This document shows, piece after piece, positions 52,473 to 62,179 of a stretch of 64,000 bases of DNA (its first letter is position 1; the number at the start of each line of letters is the position of its first letter). Below the pieces are notes generated by a model, which saw only the letters and a list, made by a program, of their open reading frames with translations, made no database searches and was not told the DNA's origin. The DNA lies in contig NZ_JAFEXF010000006.1 of NCBI RefSeq assembly GCF_016905445.1, forward strand, positions 62,001 through 126,000, written 5' to 3'. This DNA comes from Streptomyces sp. G44 (lineage in GTDB: Bacteria > Actinomycetota > Actinomycetes > Streptomycetales > Streptomycetaceae). The translations under genes and the position numbers were made by a program.

Positions 52473-53588
52473 TCACGACCGTGTGGCGGTCCCGCACCCC
52501 GCTTCGGCGGCTTCCCGGGTGCGCCCGTCCATCGACGTGCTCCGGTCGTAGGGGTCGACGTCAGGGCCCCTGCCCGAGCCGGCGGCAGCGCGCTCGGCGC
52601 CGAATTCGGGGGTGAAGTAGCCGGTCACGGCGCCGCAGCCGCCGTTGGTGTGGTCGACCTTGTACGAGGAAAGGGAGAAGGTCCCCGGCTCGGTGACCAC
52701 CTTGTCGGGGTCGTCCCAGCTCATCACGATCTCGCGGCGCACGATGGTGCGCACGACCTCCTTGCTGCCCGCTTCGGCGCGCACGACGGGATAGACGAAG
52801 GTGACATCGGCGGTCACCTCGACCGCGCCGCGCTCGCCTTCCCGAAAGGTGAGGCGCCCGCGGGCCTTGACCACATCTCCGGCCGGCCGCACCTTCGACT
52901 TGTCGAAACGGCTGAACAGCAGCAGGGGATTGTTCTTCCGGCTGGGCGCGCGGAACGCGGCAGCCAGGTAGTCCTGGACGTCCTTCTGCTGCGGGTTGAG
53001 CAACGCGATCGCCTTGTCGGGCCGCTCCCCGCGCAACACACCAGGGGCCAGGCCGGACTCGACGAGAAAGTCCCGGGAGCGGTCAAGGGCGTGCTCGACC
53101 TGCGTCCGGCTCATCCAGCCGGTCGCCCGCGCGGCCGGCAGGTGGATCCCGGCCGCCCCGTCCCCCCACCGCGCGGCGGGTGATCCTCTGAACGGCTCGT
53201 CCACCGTGGGCCGTTGGGCCGCCGGTGCCGCCGGCGCCTGCCCCGGACGTTCCGACTCCGCGGCGAGCGGTGCGTCACTTCCGCCGCCTCCGAACCATCC
53301 CGTCACCATCCCCGGGTCCAACGCCACCACCAGGAGCCCGGCCGCCACCAGCAGACCGACCACGTACCGGCCCTTGCCCCGGCGCCCCTGGGTCGGCCGG
53401 TACGTCCGCCACCCCTCCGGCTGACCGGGCTCGTCCCGCAGCCGCCGCGCCACCGACCGGGCCCGCGCCGATGGTTCCTCGGGCGCGCCCTCCGTCCCGG
53501 CCTCGGCCTCCCGCAGAAAGCGCGCCCACTCCTCATCCGATATGGACCCACCCTTACCCACGCCGCTTCCCCGCCCTTTCTCCTGCAC
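52473..53588 (-). CDS. membrane-anchored protein of unknown function
   Basis: 371 residues. A cytoplasmic start of about 72 residues (SDEEWARFLREAEAG), one membrane helix (YVVGLLVAAGLLVVALDPG, about 75-93), then an extracytoplasmic domain. That domain starts after a Pro/Ala linker, with SRTQVEHALDRSRDFLVESGL, FSRFDKSKVRPAGDVVKARG and beta-rich strands to SYKVDHTNGGCGAVTGYF. Family not recognised, although the plan is common in Streptomyces. Position shows no operon partner. Confidence 0.72.
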   Translation of the reverse strand: MQEKGRGSGVGKGGSISDEEWARFLREAEAGTEGAPEEPSARARSVARRLRDEPGQPEGWRTYRPTQGRRGKGRYVVGLLVAAGLLVVALDPGMVTGWFGGGGSDAPLAAESERPGQAPAAPAAQRPTVDEPFRGSPAARWGDGAAGIHLPAARATGWMSRTQVEHALDRSRDFLVESGLAPGVLRGERPDKAIALLNPQQKDVQDYLAAAFRAPSRKNNPLLLFSRFDKSKVRPAGDVVKARGRLTFREGERGAVEVTADVTFVYPVVRAEAGSKEVVRTIVRREIVMSWDDPDKVVTEPGTFSLSSYKVDHTNGGCGAVTGYFTPEFGAERAAAGSGRGPDVDPYDRSTSMDGRTREAAEAGCGTATRS

Positions 53589-53825
53589 CTGGTCCCCTGG
53601 TCATCCGGTCACTCCCCGGGCCCGGTCCGTCATCGGTGCATCATCACACGGCGCGGCCGTGCCCTTGCGGGCGGCAGGAGGGTGAGAGGAACGGCCCCGG
53701 CGGTCACTGGATCGTGGCGTAGACGATCTCCTATGTTCCGGAGCGTTTCTCCCATGGATCGGCCACGTCGCCCCGGCTGTACTGAACGCATCGAATCGAC
53801 CGACCGAGACAAGCCGGGAGAGACC

Positions 53826-54506
53826 ATGACCCAGCACGACAGCCAGGCCAGGACAGCCCTCGTGGTCGTCGCACACCACCGCGCCGATTCCCTCACCGCG
53901 CACACGGCCCGCCGTGCCGCTGACCGGCTCGAAGCCGCCGGGTACCGCATCGACTTGCTCGACCTGCACGCCGAGGGTTTCGACCCCCGGATGAACACGT
54001 CGGACCAGCCGGACTGGGGCAACAGGGAGAAGGCGTATTCGGAGGAAACACAGGCCCATATGCGGCGCATCCTCGACGCCGATGTCGTCGTCGCCGTCTT
54101 CCCCGTGTACTGGCAGAGTGTGCCCGCCATCCTCAAGGGCTGGATCGACCGCGTATGGAACTACGGGTTCGCCTACGGCCGCAGCAAGCCCCGCCTCGCC
54201 GGCAAGCGCATGCTGTGGCTCGGCCTCGCCGGTGCCACCGCCGACGATCCCGTCGTGGAGGGGATGCACACCGTCCTCGAAACCAATCTCAGTGAGGGCA
54301 TCGCCTACTACTGCGGCTTCTCCCACTCCGCCGTCGGCCTGCTCACCGGCGCGGAGGAGCGTCCGCAGCGCGTCGACGCGGAAGGCAACCTCCTGCTCGG
54401 CGAAGCGGTCTCGGGCGCCGAGCGAGAGGCGCAGTACGCCGATCTCGACCGGCGTGCGGGGGAGTTCGTGGAAAGGTTCGTCGCCGAGGGACTTGTGGCG
54501 GCCTGA
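53826..54506 (+). CDS. NAD(P)H dehydrogenase (quinone)-like flavoprotein
   Basis: 226 residues from ATG 53826, preceded by GGGAGAG. Flavodoxin-like fold of the NQO1/MdaB/KefF type: start ALVVVAHHRADSLTAHTARRAADRLEAAGYRIDLLDL, then ADVVVAVFPVYWQSVPAILKGWIDRVWNYGFAYG, the FMN and nicotinamide binding loop. Two-electron reduction of quinones or related electrophiles using NAD(P)H. Cytosolic. Confidence 0.9.
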   Translation: MTQHDSQARTALVVVAHHRADSLTAHTARRAADRLEAAGYRIDLLDLHAEGFDPRMNTSDQPDWGNREKAYSEETQAHMRRILDADVVVAVFPVYWQSVPAILKGWIDRVWNYGFAYGRSKPRLAGKRMLWLGLAGATADDPVVEGMHTVLETNLSEGIAYYCGFSHSAVGLLTGAEERPQRVDAEGNLLLGEAVSGAEREAQYADLDRRAGEFVERFVAEGLVAA

Positions 54507-54562
54507 CCGCCGGGCGGCGACACGTGTCTCGTCGGCGCGGTCGGGTGCGGCCGGGCGCGGTT

Positions 54563-55609
54563 CTAGGAGGGGGTGGCCGGCAGGAGCACGGAGGAGTCGG
54601 GTTCCGGTCCCGTGTCGAAGCCTCCGAGGACCGCGAGCCGGTCCAGGTCGACGAGGGCGATCCGGTTGGCGCCCAGCAGCGAGACGTACGCCAGGGGGCG
54701 GGTGGGGTGCAGTGACACGGCGGCCGGGGTTCCCTCCAGTTCGAGGGAGCGGATGCGGCGCAGGCCGGTGCTCCACACGGTGAGGGTGTCGGTGGCGATG
54801 TCCGCCACGAGCAGCCGCTCGTCGTCGAGGGTGTAGACGCGCAGGGGGTCTCCGCCCACCTCGCGGCGCCGCCGGACCTTCAGGGTGCGGGCGTCGAGGG
54901 CCACCAGCGAGGAGCTCTTGCGGGCTCCGACGAACAGTGTCTTCTCGTCCCGGCTCAGGCAGCTGCTCTCGGGCAGTTGGCCGGGGGTCGCCAGGAGCGG
55001 CGGGGCGGAGGCGTCGTGGGGGCGGACGAGGCTGACCGTGTGCGACAGGAGTCCGGTGACGTAGGCGCGTTCGCCGTCGCGGCTGAGTGTGAACAGGTGG
55101 GTCTTCACGCCGTGCGTCGGTACCGCTCGGGTGGGTGCCCGGTCGGTGGCCGGGTCGTCGAAACCGAGCAGTACCGCCTTCTCCTCGCTGAGGGCGTACA
55201 GCCGGTCGTGCCGGTCGATGCCCATGCCGTGGACGCGGTTGAACGGGCGGGTGTCGATGGTCCGGGCCAGGGAGCGTTCGGCCAGGTCGATGACGAAGAC
55301 GGCGGCGCCGCCCTCACCGACGGTGGAGGACATGCGTACGCCGTAGTGCCCCACATAGGCGAACCGCCGGCGCGAGTCGACGACCATCTCGTGCGGGTGG
55401 TCGGGCAGCGGGACGGCTCCCAGCCGCTGCCCCGACGCGGTGTCGTAGAAGCTGACCGCGTGGCCGCTCTTCTCCACCACGGCCAGGACGTCGGCCGGTG
55501 CCTCCCGAGGAGCACCCGCGGCACCCGCGGGCCCGGCGGCGGGCGCGGTCAGGCCGCCGGTCAGGGTTCCCGCCCCTGCCGCTTTCATCACCGTTCGACG
55601 CGTCACCAC
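54563..55609 (-). CDS. Tat-exported YncE-like beta-propeller
   Basis: 348 residues. The N-terminal TRRTVMKAAGAGTLTGG holds the twin arginine motif and hydrophobic region of a Tat signal, ending near AGAAGAP. The mature part repeats YVTN/YncE-like blades (RRFAYVGHYG, LYALSEEKAVLLGF, RAYVTGLLSHTVSLV, LFVGARKSSSLVALD, RLLVADIATDTLTVW). Export folded suggests a scaffolding or surface role; no catalytic site visible. Confidence 0.8.
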   Translation of the reverse strand: MVTRRTVMKAAGAGTLTGGLTAPAAGPAGAAGAPREAPADVLAVVEKSGHAVSFYDTASGQRLGAVPLPDHPHEMVVDSRRRFAYVGHYGVRMSSTVGEGGAAVFVIDLAERSLARTIDTRPFNRVHGMGIDRHDRLYALSEEKAVLLGFDDPATDRAPTRAVPTHGVKTHLFTLSRDGERAYVTGLLSHTVSLVRPHDASAPPLLATPGQLPESSCLSRDEKTLFVGARKSSSLVALDARTLKVRRRREVGGDPLRVYTLDDERLLVADIATDTLTVWSTGLRRIRSLELEGTPAAVSLHPTRPLAYVSLLGANRIALVDLDRLAVLGGFDTGPEPDSSVLLPATPS

Positions 55610-55778
55610 GGTTCCACACCTCGGTCTCTCGACAGTTCGCCGTCACCGCCGCAGCCCCCACGCGTCTCGCTCCGGGGTGCGGTGGAGCGTGCCGGGTGAA
55701 AAGAATAGGGAGGCGGGGTCGGCGCCGACAGGTGGGGCGAGCTCTGTGCGGCTGAGAACGGTGCCGGTGTCATCGGAG

Positions 55779-56771
55779 ATGAGGAGCAGCGTGGAGATCG
55801 GTTACAAGCTGGCCGCCGAGGCGTTCGGTCCGACGGAGCTGGTGCGGCAGGCGGTGCTCGCCGAGGAGGCGGGCTTCGACTTCGTCGAGATCAGCGACCA
55901 TTACCATCCCTGGCTCGACGACCAGGGCCATTCGCCCTTCGCGTGGACGGTGCTGGGCGCCATCGCGGCCAAGACGTCCCGGATCGGCCTGGCGACCGGG
56001 GTGACGTGCCCGACCGTGCGCTACCACCCGGCGATCATCGCCCAGGCGGCCGCGACCCTCGCCCTGGTGTCGGAGGGCCGGTTCGTGCTCGGTGTCGGCT
56101 CGGGCGAGCGGCTGAACGAACACGTGGTCGGGCAGGAGTTCCCGGACTCGGTGCGGGTCCGGCACGAGATGTTCCGGGAGGCACTGGAGATCATCCGGCT
56201 GCTGTGGCGCGGCGGGTACCGGTCCTACGAGGGCACTCACCTGCGCCTTGAGGACGCTCGGGTGTTCGACCTGCCCGAGGAGTTGCCGCTGATCGCGGTG
56301 GCCGCCAGCGGTGAGGTGTCCGCACGGATCGCAGCGGAGCTGGGCGACGGCCTGTTCGCGACGGAGGACAAGGCGGAGATCGTCCGGCATTACCGTGACG
56401 CCGGGGGCGGCGGTCCGCGCTACGCGGAGGTGCCGATGGCGTGGGCGTCCGACGAGCACACCGCGGCGAGGGCGGCGCTGGACACGTCCCGGTGGGCGGT
56501 GACCGGCTGGAAGGTCATGAGCGAGCTGCCCAACCCGGTCAATTTCGACGCGGCGACCACGACCGTGCGGGAGGAGGACATCCTGGAGAAGTTCGCCTGC
56601 GGGACGGACCCCGCCCGGTATCTGGAGGTCGCGCAGAAGTTCGTCGACGCGGGCTTCGACCGGCTGGTCATGCAGAACGCGGGGCCCGATCCGGACGGCT
56701 TCATCGACTTCTACCAGCGCTCGCTCGACGGCCCGATGCGACAGCTCGCACCGCAGGCCGCGCAGAACTGA
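55779..56771 (+). CDS. F420-dependent LLM class oxidoreductase
   Basis: 330 residues from ATG 55779; GTG 55791 (VEIGYKLAAEAFGP) with GAGGAG four bases upstream is an equally plausible start. Luciferase-like TIM barrel of the F420-dependent group close to TIGR03557: EIGYKLAAEAFGPTELVRQAVLAEEAGFDFVEISDH, then RIGLATGVTCPTVRYHPAIIAQAAATLALVSEGRFVLGVGSGERLNEHV. It uses the deazaflavin F420 for hydride transfer; substrate not known. Confidence 0.88.
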   Translation: MRSSVEIGYKLAAEAFGPTELVRQAVLAEEAGFDFVEISDHYHPWLDDQGHSPFAWTVLGAIAAKTSRIGLATGVTCPTVRYHPAIIAQAAATLALVSEGRFVLGVGSGERLNEHVVGQEFPDSVRVRHEMFREALEIIRLLWRGGYRSYEGTHLRLEDARVFDLPEELPLIAVAASGEVSARIAAELGDGLFATEDKAEIVRHYRDAGGGGPRYAEVPMAWASDEHTAARAALDTSRWAVTGWKVMSELPNPVNFDAATTTVREEDILEKFACGTDPARYLEVAQKFVDAGFDRLVMQNAGPDPDGFIDFYQRSLDGPMRQLAPQAAQN

Positions 56772-56897
56772 GCGGACTCGCCCGACCGCACCCGACCTGA
56801 CCTGACTCGATCCGGGCGGAGCCGGGACGGAGCCGGAGCGGCGCGCGTCGCGGGGGCGCCGGTCGGTGCGTCACAGGAATGCGGTACGAAGTCTTCC

Positions 56898-57503
56898 GTG
56901 AACGAACATATTCAGCCCGCGACCGTTCGTGTGTTCATCGCCCTGGCCCCGCCGGACGAGGCGAAACAGGAACTGGCGCGGGAGCTCGGGCCCGCCCGGG
57001 CCGACCATCCGCGGATGCGGTGGAACCGTATCGAGGACTGGCACATCACCCTGGCGTTCCTGGGCGAGGTCCCCAGGGCGGTCGTGCCGTCGCTGTGCCC
57101 GCCGCTCGCGGACCTCGCGGCGGCGCGCCGCCCGCTCGCCCTGTCACTGCGCGGCGGCGGGCACTTCGACGAGCGGGTGCTGTGGTGCGGGATCGACGGT
57201 GACCTCGAAGGGCTGCGCCTGCTGGCCGCCGATGTGCGCGCCGTGGTGAAACAGTGCGGGGTCGCTTTCGTGGAGCGGGAGCTGCGTCCGCATCTGACGT
57301 TGGCGCGGGCCCGCAGGGACACCCCGTCGTGCGCGGTGCGGGCGGCCGAGGGGCTCGCCGGGTTCACCGGCCGCCCGTGGCAGACCGAACGTCTGCATCT
57401 GGTCGCCAGTAACCATGGCCGCGGGCCGGGCCCCATCCGTTACCGCGATGTCGACGCCTGGCCCTTCGGTGACGGTGACGGTTCCGGGCACCCTGCCGGA
57501 TAG
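56898..57503 (+). CDS. thpR: RNA 2',3'-cyclic phosphodiesterase (ThpR family)
   Basis: 201 residues starting at GTG 56898. Two HxTL-type motifs, DWHITLAFLGE (about 48-58) and LRPHLTLARAR near 130-140, are the catalytic pair of the 2H phosphoesterase superfamily. The family opens 2',3'-cyclic phosphates on RNA ends and was earlier called 2'-5' RNA ligase. Cytosolic. Confidence 0.9.
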   Translation: MNEHIQPATVRVFIALAPPDEAKQELARELGPARADHPRMRWNRIEDWHITLAFLGEVPRAVVPSLCPPLADLAAARRPLALSLRGGGHFDERVLWCGIDGDLEGLRLLAADVRAVVKQCGVAFVERELRPHLTLARARRDTPSCAVRAAEGLAGFTGRPWQTERLHLVASNHGRGPGPIRYRDVDAWPFGDGDGSGHPAG

Positions 57504-57814
57504 CGCGCGGCCGACTGCCGTGGGCCTGCCCGCCTTATCCGGTGGCCGCTGAGGCGGGCGAAGCAGCCGGGGCTCGCCGCGCGCGCCGGCGCTACCTGGG
57601 CCCGCCCCCGAACACCCCCTGACCCGGGCCGTCCTGACGGCGTGGCGCACGGTCCGCGCCCGCCTTCCGACCGCCGGGCCCGCGTTTGTCCGCGATCTTT
57701 CTCGGAATTGTCCGTGATCGGTAACGGACGGATCCCTTGGCCTCCGTACCTCGTCCTGCCGGGTGGTCGCGAGGTGACCGGGGATCAGCGAGGGAACGCG
57801 CGAAAGGGGCGGAC
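57504..57814. other. intergenic region
   Basis: 311 bases before the polysaccharide deacetylase gene. No gene. The stretch 57700-57735, with GTCCGTGATCGGTAACGGACGG, contains a GTCCGT/ACGGAC inverted repeat and may hold the promoter or operator of the deacetylase gene. Confidence 0.4.
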
Positions 57815-58588
57815 ATGGCACGGCACGGTGGCGGGCGGAGCTGGTACGGCAAGATGGTCGGGGCGGCGCTCGGGGTGACGGTGCTCGCCACCGGTGCCTC
57901 GGTGTGGACCGCGCAGGCCGGTCCCGCGGGTGACTCCTCCCCGAAGGCGACCGCGCCGGCGAAGCCGGGCAGTGACGTGAAGCCGGTCGCGGCGACCATC
58001 GCGCACGCCTCGGAGAAGGGGAAGCGGGGCGTCAACATCACCATCGACGACGGCCCGGACCCCGTATGGACCCCGAGAGTGCTCGACCTGCTGCGGGAGT
58101 ACGAGGTGAAGGCCACGTTCTGCATGGTGGGGACGCAGGCGCGGGCGCACCCGGACCTGGTGAAGCAGGTGGTCGCGGCCGGGCACCGGCTGTGCGACCA
58201 CTCGGTGTCGCACGACACCGCCATGGACCAGGAAACCGAGGCCTACCAGTCCCAGCAGATACTCGACGCCGAACGCATGATCACCAAGGCGTCCGGCGGC
58301 GTACGGCCGATGTACTACCGGGCGCCCGGTGGGGCGTTCACCCCGCACAGCCGCAAGCTGGCCGCTTCCCGCGGCATGCGGCCGCTGGGGTGGAACGTGG
58401 ACAGCAAGGACTTCGAGCGGCCGGGTACGGACGCCATCGTCGCCACCGTGGAGCGGGAACTGCCCAACGGCCCGACGCTCCTCTTCCACGACGCGGGCGG
58501 CGACCGCACCCAGACCGTCGAGGCCCTGCGCCGCCTCCTCCCCCGGCTCAAGGAGCGGGGCCACACCTTCGGCTTCCCGGTGCGCTGA
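57815..58588 (+). CDS. secreted polysaccharide deacetylase (CE4)
   Basis: 257 residues from ATG 57815, preceded by AAAGGGGCGG. Signal peptide to about residue 35 (VTVLATGASVWTAQA-GPA). NodB domain: NITIDDGPDP (the usual TFDDGP, catalytic Asp and metal Asp), HSVSH (metal HxxxH), YYRAPGG (catalytic Arg region), HDAGGDR near the end with the catalytic His. It removes acetyl groups from chitin-like or peptidoglycan sugars outside the cell. Confidence 0.9.
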   Translation: MARHGGGRSWYGKMVGAALGVTVLATGASVWTAQAGPAGDSSPKATAPAKPGSDVKPVAATIAHASEKGKRGVNITIDDGPDPVWTPRVLDLLREYEVKATFCMVGTQARAHPDLVKQVVAAGHRLCDHSVSHDTAMDQETEAYQSQQILDAERMITKASGGVRPMYYRAPGGAFTPHSRKLAASRGMRPLGWNVDSKDFERPGTDAIVATVERELPNGPTLLFHDAGGDRTQTVEALRRLLPRLKERGHTFGFPVR

Positions 58589-58707
58589 GCGGGTCAATTC
58601 CGGGACCGGCGCGTACCGGGCAGGGTGGGCGGGACACGTGTCAGCAGCCCGTCAGGACAGGCTGCGAGGATCCGGCCCGGTTCGTCCGACGTCCAGGGGT
58701 GGTCCGC

Positions 58708-60312
58708 ATGCGAAGTGGCAGTGTCCGTACCCGACGGTGGCCGCTCGTGTGGCTCCTTGCCGCCGCGTTGTCCGTCATGGCCGCTCTGCTGACGCCACCG
58801 AGGACCGCGACGGCCGCGGCTTCGGCGGCCGACACCCCGGTCAACCTGCTCAACGTGCACAGCGGCAGGTGCATGGAGGTGGAGAACTCTTCCAGTGCCG
58901 ACGGGGCGAGAATCCGGCAGTGGGACTGCGACGGCCAGCCCGGCGCGCGCTGGCTGCTCCGGCCCTCGGCCGCCTCCTCCAACGCCGTCAACATCGTGAA
59001 CGCCCACAGCGGCAAGTGCCTGGCGGTCCGCACGGACGCTCCGGCGGGCGGCACGTCGGCGCCGCGCGTCGAGCAGTGGGGGTGCGCCGGCTCGCCGGGG
59101 GTCGACTTCGTCATCGACAGCCGTGCGGACTTCGCGTGGATCCTCTCCAGGGCGACCACACCGATGCGCTGCCTGGAAGTGGAGAACTCCGCCGAGCGCC
59201 GGGGCGCGCCCATCGTGCTGTCGACGTGCGCGAACCAGAAGGGGACCGCCTTCCAGCAACGGCCGGACCGCACCGGCAACGACATCCGGCGTGACGACTT
59301 CTTCGCCCTGTACGGATACGACGACGCGGCGGCCTCGCTGTTCCGCTTCCCCGCGAACAGCGCGGGCGGGTTCGAGATCCCTGACGTCGCGTGGCACTCC
59401 CCCGCCAGTACCTGGGACTTCCCCCTGAGCCATATCACCGCGGGAGACTTCAACGGCGACGGCCGCCGCGACGTGGCTCTGCTGCGCGGTCAGGGCGACG
59501 CCTCCATCGCGCTGCTGACGATGCTCGGCACGGCCTCCGGCGGGTACGCCGCCCCGTTCAAGTCGTGGGAGCGGCCACCCGGCAACTGGTGGGGCGCCGC
59601 CGTGCAGTTGACCTCGGGTGACTACGACGGCGACGGCCGCGACGAGGTCATGGCGCTGTACGGCTACCACGACGGCAGCGCCGCCCTGTTCCGCTTCCGG
59701 ACCACGGCCGAGGGAGCCTTCCAGGTCCCCACCCCCCCCTGGACGGCGCCCGCCGGCACCTGGAACTTCGCCCAGAGCCGGCTCACCACGGGCGACTTCG
59801 ACGCCGACGGGCGCCAGGACGTGGCCCTGTTCAAGGGCACCGCGGACGGCGCCGCCGAACTGCTCACCCTCGCCGGCACGGCGGACGGCGGCCTCGCCGC
59901 ACCGCTCAAGTCCTGGCAGCGACCGCCGGGCAACTGGTGGGGAAGCCACGTGAAGCTGACCGCCGGGGACTACGACGGCGACGGCGGCGACGAGCTGATC
60001 GCGATGTACGGCTACGACGACGGAGCGGTCTCCCTGTTCCGCTTCGCGACCACGCCGGACGGCGGTTTCCAGGTGCCCACCGTGCCCTGGAGCGCTCCGC
60101 CCGGCACCTGGGCGTTCTCGCACAGTCACATCGTCTCCGGCGACTACGACGCGGACGGGCGACGGGACATCGCCCTGTTCAAGGGCACGGCGGACGGAGC
60201 GGCCACGCTGCTCACCCTGTCGGGCACCGCGGACGGCAGACTCGCCGGACCGCTCACCTCCTGGCAGCGGCCGCCGGGCAACTGGTGGGGCGACCACGTG
60301 CGGGCCGCCTGA
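58708..60312 (+). CDS. secreted ricin-type lectin plus FG-GAP repeat protein
   Basis: 534 residues from ATG 58708. Signal peptide (VWLLAAALSVMAALLTPPRTATA). A ricin-B-like beta-trefoil of about 140 residues (about 45-190) has CMEVENSSSADGARIRQWDC and CLAVRTDAPAGG repeats. Then three near-identical FG-GAP modules of about 115 residues, each with ALYGYDDAAASLFRF-like, GDFNGDGRRDVAL-like and SWQRPPGNWWG-like segments. Calcium-binding Asp clusters occur in the blade loops. Carbohydrate binding by the trefoil is likely; enzymatic function not evident. It follows the deacetylase by 120 bases. Confidence 0.8.
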   Translation: MRSGSVRTRRWPLVWLLAAALSVMAALLTPPRTATAAASAADTPVNLLNVHSGRCMEVENSSSADGARIRQWDCDGQPGARWLLRPSAASSNAVNIVNAHSGKCLAVRTDAPAGGTSAPRVEQWGCAGSPGVDFVIDSRADFAWILSRATTPMRCLEVENSAERRGAPIVLSTCANQKGTAFQQRPDRTGNDIRRDDFFALYGYDDAAASLFRFPANSAGGFEIPDVAWHSPASTWDFPLSHITAGDFNGDGRRDVALLRGQGDASIALLTMLGTASGGYAAPFKSWERPPGNWWGAAVQLTSGDYDGDGRDEVMALYGYHDGSAALFRFRTTAEGAFQVPTPPWTAPAGTWNFAQSRLTTGDFDADGRQDVALFKGTADGAAELLTLAGTADGGLAAPLKSWQRPPGNWWGSHVKLTAGDYDGDGGDELIAMYGYDDGAVSLFRFATTPDGGFQVPTVPWSAPPGTWAFSHSHIVSGDYDADGRRDIALFKGTADGAATLLTLSGTADGRLAGPLTSWQRPPGNWWGDHVRAA

Positions 60313-60345
60313 GCCGGCGCCGTGCGGTGGGGCGCCGAGGACCGT

Positions 60346-61908
60346 TCACCGCGCTGACGGCGCGGTGACGGGGCGCTCCGGCCGGCTCGTCCTCTTCGCG
60401 TCGGCGGCGGGGCGCAGCGCGATCACCAGCACGGCCGCGCCGAGGAGTGCGATGAGCATGACCCAGACCGCGCCGACGTGCATGGCGTGCACGAACGCGT
60501 CGTCGGCAGCGCGCGCGAGAGCTGGCCGGTGTGTTTCGGTGGCGACGTGCCGGGCCTGTTCGGCGGAGACCCGCGCCCGGTCCCGCACCGGCGCGGGCGC
60601 GGCGCTCAGGGAGGGTTCGATCGCGCGCCGGTAGACGATCGACATGATCGTGCCGCCCACGGCGATCCCGATGACGCTGCCGGTCTGTCGCACGGTGTTG
60701 GTGACGGCCGACCCGGCACCGGCCCGCTCCAAGGGCAGGGAGCTGATCAACGCCGCTGTCACCGGGCCGATCACCATGCCGATGGAGAGCCCTTGGACCA
60801 GCAACAGGAGCTCGATCAGGACGAGCGGCGTGTGCGGCCCGAGCAGCCCGTACGCGCCCATGCTGAGCGCCGCCACGGTGAGGGCCGCTCCGGAGACCAC
60901 ACGCAGCGGCCGGTGGCGGACCAGCCGGGCGCCGAGGGTCGCTCCCAGCACCGCGCCGAGGGCGGTCGGGAGGGTGGCCGCACCGGCCTCCATCGGCGAG
61001 AAGCCGCGGGCGCCCTGGAGGTAGAACGCGCTGTAGAAGGTGATGGCGGCCATGGCGAAGAGGAGCAGTCCGAGTGCCGCGTTGCCGCCGCCGAAGGTGC
61101 GTTGGGCGAGGAGGCGGGGGTCGAAGCTGGGCGCCTTGATCCGCAGTTCGACGAGGACGAAGGCCGCCAGCAGGACCACTCCGACGGCGATCGGCGCCCA
61201 GACATCCGTACGACCCCAGGCGGCCACCTGGCCCGCGCGGATCAGCCCGTACGCCAGCGACGCGAGGCCGCTGATCGACAGCAGCATCCCGGCCGGGTCC
61301 AGCGGCCGCGGGACGGGGCTGCGGAAATCGGGCACCAGCAGGACGATCCCGATCAGTGCCAGTGCCACGACCGGGACATTGACGAGAAAGACGGAACCCC
61401 ACCAGAAATGGCCGAGGAGCAGCCCTGCCAGCACCGGTCCCGCGGCCATTCCCGCACCGGCGGATGTCGAGGAGATGGCGATGGCGCTCGCCCGCGCGGG
61501 ACCGGAGAAGGTCCACATGAGGATGGCCAGGTTGGCGGGCATGATCAGCGCGCTGCCTATTCCCATAGCGGCTCGCGCGGCGATCAATTGTCCCGCGTCG
61601 CTCGCGTACGCCGCCCACATCGAGGCCCCGGCGAAGACGACCAGTCCGGTGACGAGCACGGTCCGGTGCCCGAAGCGGTCACCCAGTGCGCCCGCGGTGA
61701 ACATCAAGGTGGCGAAGGTGAGCGTGTACGAGCCTGTAGCCCACTGAAGCTCGGCGGGGCCGGCGTCCAGTCCGCGGACCGGGTCAGCGAGGGTCTCCAG
61801 GGTGGTGCTCAGGACGGTGTTGTCCAGCCAGATCACCAGCGAGCACAACATGAGAACAGCGAGGATCAACCGCTGCCTGGATTTCGGCAGCGTCGGGGAC
61901 GCGGTCAT
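60346..61908 (-). CDS. MFS drug exporter, DHA2 family
   Basis: 520 residues with about 14 membrane helices. LVIWLDNTVLSTTLETLADPVRGLDAGPAELQWATGSYTLTFATLMFTAGALGDRFGHRTVLVTG carries motifs D1 and A of 14-TM drug:H+ antiporters. GIGSALIMPANLAIL is near motif C. Proton-driven efflux of a hydrophobic compound is likely. The gene lacks an adjacent TetR regulator, but the upstream region has repeated motifs. Confidence 0.88.
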   Translation of the reverse strand: MTASPTLPKSRQRLILAVLMLCSLVIWLDNTVLSTTLETLADPVRGLDAGPAELQWATGSYTLTFATLMFTAGALGDRFGHRTVLVTGLVVFAGASMWAAYASDAGQLIAARAAMGIGSALIMPANLAILMWTFSGPARASAIAISSTSAGAGMAAGPVLAGLLLGHFWWGSVFLVNVPVVALALIGIVLLVPDFRSPVPRPLDPAGMLLSISGLASLAYGLIRAGQVAAWGRTDVWAPIAVGVVLLAAFVLVELRIKAPSFDPRLLAQRTFGGGNAALGLLLFAMAAITFYSAFYLQGARGFSPMEAGAATLPTALGAVLGATLGARLVRHRPLRVVSGAALTVAALSMGAYGLLGPHTPLVLIELLLLVQGLSIGMVIGPVTAALISSLPLERAGAGSAVTNTVRQTGSVIGIAVGGTIMSIVYRRAIEPSLSAAPAPVRDRARVSAEQARHVATETHRPALARAADDAFVHAMHVGAVWVMLIALLGAAVLVIALRPAADAKRTSRPERPVTAPSAR

Positions 61909-62179
61909 GAATACCTTCGGGTGCGGTCGGCAAAAGTGACGACTGGACCGTAGGCAATTGCCGCACCCTTGTCAATTGTTCAGAATTTTGTTTTCGGCGG
62001 GATATCGGGGCCACATGATTGCGCCCCTGTCAATCCTTTGGATGCCCGCCCCGAAATGCTTCTCCAGTATGCCTTCGGGGCATATCGCAGTGCCTCTGTC
62101 AATTTCCGGTCCTGTTGTCTGTCGAGGGCCCGAATCCGGTGCCGATCTCGTGGCGGGCACGGATATCGCCGCCGTACGG
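61909..62179. promoter_or_regulatory. AT-richer promoter region with repeated motifs
   Basis: 271 bases upstream of the MFS exporter, visibly less GC-rich than its flanks. A perfect palindrome GGCAATTGCC lies at 61953-61962. TGTCAAT recurs three times (61970-61976, 62028-62034, 62097-62103), the last two preceded by ATATCG. These are candidate sites for a regulator of the exporter. Confidence 0.5.
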
